Assembly (NCBI GenBank): GCA_030043235.1
Contig: JASHYF010000175.1
Coordinates: 1-6,624 of the forward strand
Origin: Solirubrobacteraceae bacterium
Lineage (GTDB): Bacteria > Actinomycetota > Thermoleophilia > Solirubrobacterales > Solirubrobacteraceae
Direction: 5' to 3'
Length of the DNA stretch: 6,624 nt
In this document: piece by piece, positions 1-5,757 of the stretch
Position numbering within the stretch: the stretch's first letter is position 1
How the letters are laid out: the number at the start of each line of letters is the position of its first letter
Made by a program: the position numbers and the translations under genes
Notes under the pieces: model-generated
Told to the model about the DNA's origin: nothing
The model's database searches: none
The model's input: the letters and a program-made list of their open reading frames with translations, nothing else

Positions 1-227
1 GTCTTGTGCTCCGGGTACTGCACGGTGGTGGGCGCTTCGACCATGCGTCCAAACGTCGTCTTCAGCCCGCGCATGGTCTCGCGAAACGTGCGCCAGGTCC
101 CTCGCGCGGGGCCCGGAGCGGGCGTGCGCGTCACCTCGATGACGTCCTCGCCGGGGCTCCAGCGCCCGACCGTCAGCGGCGAGGACGCGCCGGCCTGGGG
201 GCTGTCGTCCGAGGCGACTGCGCTCAT
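1..227 (-). CDS. nuoI: NADH-quinone oxidoreductase subunit I, N-terminal part (3' end beyond window)
   Basis: This is the first 75 codons of a gene that runs off the left edge. NuoI is the peripheral-arm subunit that holds two [4Fe-4S] clusters (N6a and N6b) and carries electrons from NuoG towards the quinone site. The recognisable part is residues 54-75: an amphipathic stretch followed by TVQYPEHK (68-75), which matches the conserved NuoI entry motif (TxxYPxxK). The cysteine motifs lie outside the window. The ATG overlaps the nuoH stop as TGATG and has a purine-rich GGTGGTGA 7 nt upstream, which supports this start. The first ~42 residues are Ser/Pro/Ala-rich, begin MSAVASDDSPQAGASSP, and are longer than the short leader I expect for NuoI. 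An internal ATG (72-74) exists but would start very close to the conserved region. The identity rests on a short motif plus operon position, but the two agree well. Confidence 0.88.
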   Translation of the reverse strand, partial: MSAVASDDSPQAGASSPLTVGRWSPGEDVIEVTRTPAPGPARGTWRTFRETMRGLKTTFGRMVEAPTTVQYPEHK

Positions 228-1252
228 CAGTGCGTCACCACCACGAGCACTGCCGTCACGAGCGCGTTGAGCGTGGCCAGCGGCAGCAGCACCTTCCAGC
301 CGAAGCGCATCAGCTGGTCGTAGCGCAGGCGCGGCAGCGTAGCGCGCACCCAGATGAAGAAGAAGGAGATGAGCGCCATCTTGAAGAGGACCACGAACGG
401 GTCGACCCAGCCGGGCGGGTGGATGCCGAACGGCATCAGCCAGCCGCCGAGGAACACCGTGGTGACGATGCCCGAGACGACGAGCACGTTCAGGTACTCG
501 GCGAAGTAGTAGGACGCGAAGCGCCCGCCGCCGAACTCGGTGTTGTAGCCGCCGACGAGCTCCGCGTCGGCCTCCGTGAGGTCGAACGGCACGCGGTTGG
601 TCTCCGCGAAGCTCGCCGTAAGGAAGATCAGGAAGCCCGCGAGCTGGGGGACGAGGTACCACATGCCTTTCTGGGCGTTGACGATCCCGACCAGCGACAG
701 CGTCTGGGCGCTGATGATCACGCCCACCAGCGCGAGACCCTGGGAGACCTCATAGGAGATCAGCTGCGCGGCCCCCCGCATGGCGCCCAGGAACGAGTAC
801 TTCGAGCCCGAGGACCAGCCGCCGAGCATGATGCCGTAGAAGGCGACCGCGCTGAAGGCGAACAGGTACAGCGGCCCGATCGACACGTCGATCCCGTACA
901 GGCCAACCCGTTCGCCGAAGATGTGCTGGACGTCGCCGAAGGGGATGATCGCGAACGCTGCGACGGCCGTGACGATCGAGATCACCGGGGCCACCGCGAA
1001 CAGCACGCCGACGGATGTGGTCGGGCGAAACTGCTCCTTGGTGAGCAGCTTGACGATGTCCGCGATCGGCTGCAGCACGCCGTAGGGACCCACGCGATTC
1101 GGGCCGTAGCGAGACTGGAAGCGCCCGAGCAGCTTGCGCTCGGCGAGCAGGATCACGGGCACGAGCTGGAGGGCGACCGCGAAGATCACGATCGACTTGA
1201 GGATCTGCACCCACCACGCTTCGTAGTAGCCGATCAGCGCGAGCGCGGTCAT
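227..1252 (-). CDS. nuoH: NADH-quinone oxidoreductase subunit H (membrane, quinone-site subunit)
   Basis: This 341-residue integral membrane protein joins the peripheral and membrane arms of complex I and forms much of the quinone chamber and the first proton path. About eight hydrophobic helices are visible, near residues 15-36, 80-104, 125-147, 160-180, 199-216, 253-272, 284-303 and 320-340. Family motifs are intact: AERK (37-40), QSRYGPNRVGP (46-56), the GWSSGSKYSFLGAMR loop (145-159), the acidic loop AETNRVPFDLTEADAELVGG (216-235) followed by YNTE, and RATLPRLRYDQLM (303-315). Length and motifs fit a complete, functional NuoH. The ATG overlaps the nuoG stop as ATGA, and GGTGAG lies 5 nt upstream, so translation is probably coupled to nuoG. 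The stop shares one base with the nuoI start. No frameshift or missing key residue is seen. Confidence 0.97.
   Translation of the reverse strand: MTALALIGYYEAWWVQILKSIVIFAVALQLVPVILLAERKLLGRFQSRYGPNRVGPYGVLQPIADIVKLLTKEQFRPTTSVGVLFAVAPVISIVTAVAAFAIIPFGDVQHIFGERVGLYGIDVSIGPLYLFAFSAVAFYGIMLGGWSSGSKYSFLGAMRGAAQLISYEVSQGLALVGVIISAQTLSLVGIVNAQKGMWYLVPQLAGFLIFLTASFAETNRVPFDLTEADAELVGGYNTEFGGGRFASYYFAEYLNVLVVSGIVTTVFLGGWLMPFGIHPPGWVDPFVVLFKMALISFFFIWVRATLPRLRYDQLMRFGWKVLLPLATLNALVTAVLVVVTH
235..242 (-). promoter_or_regulatory. Ribosome-binding site for nuoI
   Basis: GGTGGTGA on the coding strand lies 7 nt before the nuoI ATG, inside the last codons of nuoH. It supports the upstream start that gives NuoI its long N-terminal extension. 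Confidence 0.5.
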
Positions 1253-3681
1253 GTCCGCTCACCACCTGCGTATGACAATGGCAGGACAGCGTGTGCGCGC
1301 GGAAACAGGAACTCGAGCGCCGGCGCGAACTCGACCTCGGGCGCGTCCCAGATCGAGCGGTAACCGGCGAGATCGACTGCGTTCGGGCCTGGCTCCATCT
1401 CCGCGTCGTCATCGGAGATGGATGCCGACGCAGCGAGCTCACCAGCGCCGCGGGCACCGGCGTCGAGCGTCGTCGGAGGATAGGCGGAGGCGGCGTCGCG
1501 CTCTTGCCAGCGCACCCCCCGACCGCCGATCTCCTCGAGCGTGAGCCCGGCGTAGAAGGGCACGGCGTCGAACAGCCGCTGCGAGGCCATCGCGGCGCTC
1601 AGCACGTCCATGTCGAAACCCAGCCGCAGGGCGAGCTCGGCGATCACCTGCCACTCCGCGCGCACCATGCCCGGCCGCGCGATCGCCGGGCGCAAGCGCT
1701 GCAGGCGCCCGTCGGGATGGACAACCGTGCCCTCCTTCTCGGGATAGGCCTCGGCGGGGAAGACCACGTCGGCGTGCTCGCGGATGCCCTCCGTGAGGAA
1801 GGGCGCGTGCGCGACGACGGTGCCGGCACGGGCCAGCGCACGCTCCCACAGCTCGCTGTCGGGCAGGTCACGCAGCGGGTCGCAATGCAGCAGGTAAAGC
1901 GCGCTCAGCTCGCCTGCCGCCAAGCCCTCGGCGATGCCCCTCACGTCGCGCGCGGCCGACACGCGCGCGGCGCCATTCGGGACGCCTGTGGCGTCGCCCG
2001 GCGCGCCCGAGCTCAGGCCATCCGCCGGCGCGCAGCTGCGCGTCTCGGAGAGTCCCGGGCCGGCGTTCGGCAGCACACCCGCCTCGCGCAGCCCGCGGCC
2101 GTTGGCGAAGGCGGGGATTTCGAACAGTCCCGCGCCATCGGTGGCGCCCATGCCGAGCGTCGCGGCGAGCGACAGCAGCGCGCGCGCGCCCGCCGCTCCG
2201 TTCGGGCCGGCTGCGAGCCGCTCGCCCCACAACACGACGATCTCGCTGCCAGCGCTCTTCAGCAGCTCCGCCAGCTCGCGCACTTGTTCGGGCTCGGCGC
2301 CCGCGGCGCGTGCCAGTCGCACGAGGCCAGCGGAGTCGCCATCCCCGGCGAGGGCGCCCGCGAGCGCCGCGGCGAAGGCTCCGCCGCCGCCGGGCGCGAA
2401 GCGCACGGACAGCGCGGCGTTCGCCTCGAGCGCGCTCTCGCGCGCGGAGGCGACGGCGAGCTTCAAGCCATGGCGGCGCACGCCCTTGCGCAGGCGCAGG
2501 TCAAAGATCGGCGCGTCGTCGACGGGCTCGGTGTCGAGCACGAGCACCGCGTGGGCGAACTCGAGGTCTGAGACCTTCGCCTGCAAGCGTGGATCGCCGA
2601 GCGCGCGGTGCAGCTCCAGCGGCAGAGCGCCCGCACGGCGGGAGTCGAGGTGCGGTGAGCCGAGGCGCTCGCGCAACAGGCGCGCCAGCAGCAACCCCTC
2701 CTCGTTGGTCGTCCCGCCCGCGGCGATCGCGCCCGTGTGCCCGCCGGCGCGGGCGAGCCAGGCAGCCGCCTCCGTGAGCGCCCGCTCCCAGGAGACCGGA
2801 CGCAACTCGCCGCCGTCGCGCAGGAGCGGCTCCACCACGCGCTCGTCGACGTGGAAGGACTGATAGGCGAAGCGGCCCTTGTCGCACAGCCAGCCGTCGT
2901 CGACCTCGGCGTGATCGCGGGCAAGCACGCGCAGCGCGCGCTCGTCGCGGACGGTCACCGTCACGTTGCACTGCGCCGGGCACAGGCTGCACACCGAGCC
3001 GGCGTCCTCGACGTCCCACGGCCGCGCGCGAAAACGATACGCCCGCGAGGTGAGCGCCCCGACGGGGCACAGCTCGACGATGTTGCCGCTGAAAGGCGCC
3101 ACGTAGGGGTGGCCGTCGAAGGTGGAGACGTAGGTGTGCGCGCCGCGCTCGAGCAGCACCAGCTGATAGTCCTCGGAGAGCTCCTGAGAGAAGCGCACGC
3201 AGCGATAGCACAGGATGCAGCGCTCGCGGTCGATGGCGATCAGCGGCGAGAGCTCGAGCGGCTTGACGAAATGGCGCTTGGGCTCGATGAAGCGGGAGAT
3301 GCCGCTGCCATAGCCGAAGGTGATGTCCTGCAGCGGACACTCGCCGCCCTTGTCGCACACGGGGCAGTCGAGCGGATGGTTGATCAGCAGGAACTCCACC
3401 ACCGACTGCTGTGCGACCTTCACGCGCTCGCTCTGCGTGTACACGACCATGCCGTCCTTGACGGGCGTCGAGCAGCCGGTCTGCAGCTTGGGGATGCCCT
3501 CGATCTCCACCAAGCACATGCGGCACGCGCCCACCGGCTGGCCGAGCTTGGGTTCGTAACAGAACACCGGGATTTCAACGTCGCCGAGCTTCGCCGCGTC
3601 CACCAGCATCATGTTTTCCGGCGCCTGCACTTCGCGGCCGTCGATCGAGAAGGTGATCGTCTGCGGTTGCGGTCTAGGCAT
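1249..3681 (-). CDS. nuoG: NADH-quinone oxidoreductase subunit G (Fe-S / degenerate molybdopterin-type)
   Basis: This 810-residue protein of the complex I peripheral arm passes electrons from NuoF to NuoI. The N-terminal ferredoxin-like domain has C41, C53, C56 and C70 for the [2Fe-2S] cluster N1b. Next come H102, C106, C109 and C115 (the His-Cys3 [4Fe-4S] N5 type), then C155, C158, C161 and C205 (another [4Fe-4S], N4 type). C231-x2-C-x3-C-x27-C266 is the optional N7 cluster set. Residues from ~270 on are a degenerate molybdopterin-oxidoreductase domain, still recognisable at ADVVFPAEAYPEKEGTVVHP (638-657). It is Ala/Gly-rich at ~420-460 and has a variable loop at ~540-580. I chose the ATG at 3681 over the longer frame starting at 3732, because it gives a standard N-terminus (MPRPQPQTITFSIDG) and has GGGGAG 6 nt upstream. 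The longer version would add 17 residues encoded by the nuoEF tail repeats. The gene overlaps the nuoEF end by 8 nt and the nuoH start by 4 nt. Confidence 0.96.
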   Translation of the reverse strand: MPRPQPQTITFSIDGREVQAPENMMLVDAAKLGDVEIPVFCYEPKLGQPVGACRMCLVEIEGIPKLQTGCSTPVKDGMVVYTQSERVKVAQQSVVEFLLINHPLDCPVCDKGGECPLQDITFGYGSGISRFIEPKRHFVKPLELSPLIAIDRERCILCYRCVRFSQELSEDYQLVLLERGAHTYVSTFDGHPYVAPFSGNIVELCPVGALTSRAYRFRARPWDVEDAGSVCSLCPAQCNVTVTVRDERALRVLARDHAEVDDGWLCDKGRFAYQSFHVDERVVEPLLRDGGELRPVSWERALTEAAAWLARAGGHTGAIAAGGTTNEEGLLLARLLRERLGSPHLDSRRAGALPLELHRALGDPRLQAKVSDLEFAHAVLVLDTEPVDDAPIFDLRLRKGVRRHGLKLAVASARESALEANAALSVRFAPGGGGAFAAALAGALAGDGDSAGLVRLARAAGAEPEQVRELAELLKSAGSEIVVLWGERLAAGPNGAAGARALLSLAATLGMGATDGAGLFEIPAFANGRGLREAGVLPNAGPGLSETRSCAPADGLSSGAPGDATGVPNGAARVSAARDVRGIAEGLAAGELSALYLLHCDPLRDLPDSELWERALARAGTVVAHAPFLTEGIREHADVVFPAEAYPEKEGTVVHPDGRLQRLRPAIARPGMVRAEWQVIAELALRLGFDMDVLSAAMASQRLFDAVPFYAGLTLEEIGGRGVRWQERDAASAYPPTTLDAGARGAGELAASASISDDDAEMEPGPNAVDLAGYRSIWDAPEVEFAPALEFLFPRAHAVLPLSYAGGERT
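1258..1263 (-). promoter_or_regulatory. Ribosome-binding site for nuoH
   Basis: GGTGAG on the coding strand lies 5 nt before the nuoH ATG, inside the last codons of nuoG. Together with the ATGA overlap it supports the chosen start. Confidence 0.6.
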
Positions 3682-5686
3682 CGAGCGCTCCCCGCCTGCC
3701 TGCCTGTGCCCCCGCAGGGGGTGCGCCCCCAACGGGGGTGTGCCCCGCCGCGGGGTACGCGGCGAGTGCGGCGCCGGAGGCGCCGGCGCCGCTCAGGCCC
3801 CTGCGCGCGCGGGCGTCCTCCATGTGCGCCTCGAGCTCCTCGCGGAACTTGGCGAGGATCGAGCCGATCGGCATGGCCATCGCGTCGCCCAGCACGCACA
3901 GGCAGTTGCCGATGATGTGCTCCTGTACGGAGGCCATGATGTCGAGGTCCATCGGCGTGGCCTCGCCTTCGTCGATGCGTTCGAGCATCTTCACCGTCCA
4001 GTTGGTGCCCTCGCGGCACGGCGTGCACTTGCCGCAGGACTCGTGGCGGTAGAACTTGGCGACCTTCATCGCCACCTCGAGAATCGGCGTCGAGTCGTCC
4101 ACCACGATGATCGCTCCCGAGCCGAGCATCGAGCCCGCCTGTGCCAGCGAGTTGAAGTCGTAGGGAATGTCGAGGTCCTCGGCCTTCAGCACCGGTGCGG
4201 AGGAGCCACCCGGGAACCAGCACTTGACCTTGCGCCCATCCGGCGGGCCGCCCGCGAGCCCGTAGATGATCTCGCGTGAAGGGATGCCGAGCTCGACCTC
4301 GTAGTTGCCCGGGCGCTTGACGTGCCCGGACACCGACACGACCTTCGTGCCCGTGGAGGTCTCCACCCCCAGCTTCGCGTACTCCCCACCGCCCATCGCG
4401 ATGATCGAGGGGACGGTGGAGAGGGTCTCGACGTTGTTGATCAGCGTGGGGCCCTGGTAGAGGCCCTGGATCGCCGGGAACGGGGGCTTCAGGCGCGGAT
4501 TGCCGCGCTTGCCCTCGAGCGAGTCGAGCAGGCCGGTCTCCTCGCCGCAGATGTACGCTCCCGCGCCGCGGTGCACCACCAGCGAGACCGAATGCCCGGA
4601 GCCGAGCACGTCCTCGCCGAGGTAACCGGCGGCGCGCGCTTCGCGCAGCGCCTCGTCGAGGATGTCCGCCTGCAGCACGTACTCGCCGCGGATGTAGACG
4701 AAGGCGCGCCCTGTGCCCGCGGCGTAGGAGGCGATGACGATGCCCTCGAGCAGCGAGTGAGGCGTCTTCTGCATCAGTTCGCGGTCCTTGAACGTGCCCG
4801 GCTCGGACTCGTCGGCATTGCACACCAGGTACTTCTCCCTCGCGCCCTTCGGCAGGAACGAGACCTTCGTGCCCATCGCGAAGCCCGCCCCGCCGCGCCC
4901 GCGCAGCCCCGAGCTCTTGAGCTGCTCGAGCACCTCTTCGGGCGTCATCTGCAGCGCCTTGCGCAGCGACTGGTAGCCGCCGCGGCGCTCGTATACGTCG
5001 AGCGTGCACAGGCCCGGCTCGTCGATGTCGGTGAGCAGCAGCGTGCGGCGTTCGGCGCGAGCGTCTGCGGCCACGGGCCGGCGCGCGAGCTGCCTGTCGG
5101 GCAGCACCGGGCGCCCGGCGCGGGCATCGTCGAGCAGCTGGGGCACGTCGCCGGCGGTGAGCGGGCCGACGTACACGCCGTCGACGGATGCCATCGGCGC
5201 GATGTCGCACGCGCCGAGGCACTCGAACGAGCGCACGTTGAACTCGCTGGCGCCGTCGGGCGCCTCGTCCGCCGCGCGCTGGATCGCCGCGAAGAGCTCA
5301 TCGGCGCCGCACAGCGAGCAGGAGATGTTCGTGCACACGTACACGCTGTGGCGAGGAACGGGGGAGGTCTCGAGCATGTCGTAGAAGGTGGTCACCGAGT
5401 CCAGATAGGCGGGCGTCACGCGCATCACGCACGCAACCTGCTCGATCGCCTCCGGCGAGCACCATCCGTACATGCGCTGGGCCGCCGCGAGCGCCGGCAG
5501 CGCGGCCGAATGGCGGTCGGGATACAGGGCCAGGTGCCCTTCGATCTCGGCGCGCAGGCCCTCGGGGACCTCCGGGGATGGGGACCCGCCCACCCCGGGG
5601 ATCTCGGCGGGATCCTTCTCGAGGTCCACCGCCGCGTCCCAGCCCGGCACGCGCGAGCCGTGGGCAAAGCGCGGGACCTCCGTCAT
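3674..5686 (-). CDS. nuoEF: Fused NADH-quinone oxidoreductase subunits E and F (NuoE-NuoF)
   Basis: One uninterrupted 670-residue ORF carries both subunits of the NADH-oxidising module. Residues ~40-188 are NuoE: a helical region, then a thioredoxin-like fold with C118-x4-C123 (in VCTNISC) and C156-x3-C160 (in ECLGAC), the [2Fe-2S] N1a ligands. Residues ~189-212 are an Ala/Arg-rich linker. Residues ~213-629 are NuoF, with the FMN/NADH glycine motif GLRGRGGAGF (260-269), CNADESEPGTFKDR (289-302), GAGAYICGEETGLLDSLEG (374-392), the N3 [4Fe-4S] motif ESCGKCTPCREG (C551, C554, C557) and C597 before the LGD motif. Residues 630-670 are a low-complexity Ala/Gly tail. The start is set at ATG 5686, which overlaps the stop of the preceding mini-ORF (ATGA). 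A GTG at 5698 in the same frame would add four residues, and neither start has a strong ribosome site. The product should oxidise NADH and feed NuoG. The fusion is certain in this sequence; only its exact start is open. Confidence 0.95.
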   Translation of the reverse strand: MTEVPRFAHGSRVPGWDAAVDLEKDPAEIPGVGGSPSPEVPEGLRAEIEGHLALYPDRHSAALPALAAAQRMYGWCSPEAIEQVACVMRVTPAYLDSVTTFYDMLETSPVPRHSVYVCTNISCSLCGADELFAAIQRAADEAPDGASEFNVRSFECLGACDIAPMASVDGVYVGPLTAGDVPQLLDDARAGRPVLPDRQLARRPVAADARAERRTLLLTDIDEPGLCTLDVYERRGGYQSLRKALQMTPEEVLEQLKSSGLRGRGGAGFAMGTKVSFLPKGAREKYLVCNADESEPGTFKDRELMQKTPHSLLEGIVIASYAAGTGRAFVYIRGEYVLQADILDEALREARAAGYLGEDVLGSGHSVSLVVHRGAGAYICGEETGLLDSLEGKRGNPRLKPPFPAIQGLYQGPTLINNVETLSTVPSIIAMGGGEYAKLGVETSTGTKVVSVSGHVKRPGNYEVELGIPSREIIYGLAGGPPDGRKVKCWFPGGSSAPVLKAEDLDIPYDFNSLAQAGSMLGSGAIIVVDDSTPILEVAMKVAKFYRHESCGKCTPCREGTNWTVKMLERIDEGEATPMDLDIMASVQEHIIGNCLCVLGDAMAMPIGSILAKFREELEAHMEDARARRGLSGAGASGAALAAYPAAGHTPVGGAPPAGAQAGRRGALDA
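3688..3693 (-). promoter_or_regulatory. Ribosome-binding site for nuoG
   Basis: GGGGAG on the coding strand lies 6 nt before the ATG at 3681. It decides the nuoG start over the longer frame opening at 3732, and it sits within the last codons of nuoEF. Confidence 0.7.
3705..3755. repeat. Three tandem 17-nt palindromic repeats in the 3' end of nuoEF
   Basis: Three head-to-tail 17-nt units occupy 3705-3721, 3722-3738 and 3739-3755. Each has the form TG(T/C)G followed by a 5-bp G/C stem with a 3-nt loop: CCCCC-GCA-GGGGG, CCCCC-AAC-GGGGG and CCCCG-CCG-CGGGG. Stem centres are exactly 17 nt apart. They lie within the NuoEF Ala/Gly tail (about residues 644-661). Because 17 is not a multiple of three, each unit is read in a different phase. 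On the transcript they form three small hairpins that end about 16 nt before the nuoG ribosome-binding site. The stems and period are seen directly; a regulatory role is inference. Confidence 0.85.
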
Positions 5687-5757
5687 CGCGGGCACCACAG
5701 CTTCACAGTTTCACAGCCGGGGTAACGGGCTTGGGCAAAGCGCGGGACGCTCGTCAT
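5683..5757 (-). CDS. 24-codon mini-ORF coupling nuoD to nuoEF (partial copy of the NuoEF start)
   Basis: This short ORF starts with ATG inside the nuoD stop (ATGA) and ends with TGA inside the nuoEF ATG (again ATGA). Its peptide begins MTSVPRFAQARYPGC, while NuoEF begins MTEVPRFAHGSRVPGW, so it looks like a duplicated and degraded nuoEF start. No Shine-Dalgarno sequence is visible before it, so translation would depend on ribosomes finishing nuoD. The peptide has no recognisable domain or membrane segment. It may act only as a bridge for reinitiation at nuoEF across a gap left by the duplication, or it may simply be untranslated spacer. The reading frame and overlaps are seen directly; that it is translated is inference. 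Confidence 0.4.
   Translation of the reverse strand: MTSVPRFAQARYPGCETVKLWCPR
5696..5716. repeat. Three-copy 8-nt spaced repeat (CACAG) upstream of the nuoEF start
   Basis: CACAG occurs at 5696-5700, 5704-5708 and 5712-5716, a strict 8-nt period with CTT and TTT spacers. On the coding strand this reads CTGTGAAA, CTGTGAAG and CTGTG. It is an unusually AT-rich patch for this GC-rich operon and lies inside the mini-ORF, just before the alternative GTG start at 5698. The second and third units read GTGAA, weakly purine-rich, but no proper ribosome-binding site results. A slippage origin is likely but not shown. Confidence 0.6.

Noticed and set aside
230..1363. 377-codon open frame on the + strand opposite nuoH
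   Set aside because: Low-complexity His/Glu/Arg/Asp composition and full overlap with an unmistakable NuoH mark it as a shadow frame.
1291..2571. 426-codon open frame on the + strand opposite nuoG, and a similar one at 2737-3915
   Set aside because: Both are Arg/Ala/Glu-rich shadows of nuoG and the nuoEF end, with no recognisable motif or ribosome site.
3682..3732. 17-codon upstream extension of nuoG
   Set aside because: It would encode Arg/Gly/His residues from the repeat region, and the ATG at 3681 has a good ribosome site and a standard NuoG N-terminus.
3705..3755. The palindromes as an intrinsic transcription terminator
   Set aside because: There is no T-run after the hairpins on the coding strand, the stems are only 5 bp, and four more operon genes or parts follow directly.
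3609..5222. 537-codon minus-strand frame overlapping nuoEF in another phase
   Set aside because: The Arg/Ala/Gly-rich translation is an out-of-phase reading of NuoEF, although it runs through the 3' repeats into the nuoG start.
5696..5716. The CACAG triplet repeat as a CRISPR array or operator
   Set aside because: Units are only 8 nt with 3-nt spacers and lie inside the operon, so they fit neither a CRISPR array nor a typical repressor site.
4322..5725. 467-codon open frame on the + strand opposite nuoEF
   Set aside because: Its translation is rich in Arg, His, Ala and Glu with no domain. It is the antisense shadow of a GC-rich gene whose minus-strand frame has clear NuoE and NuoF motifs.
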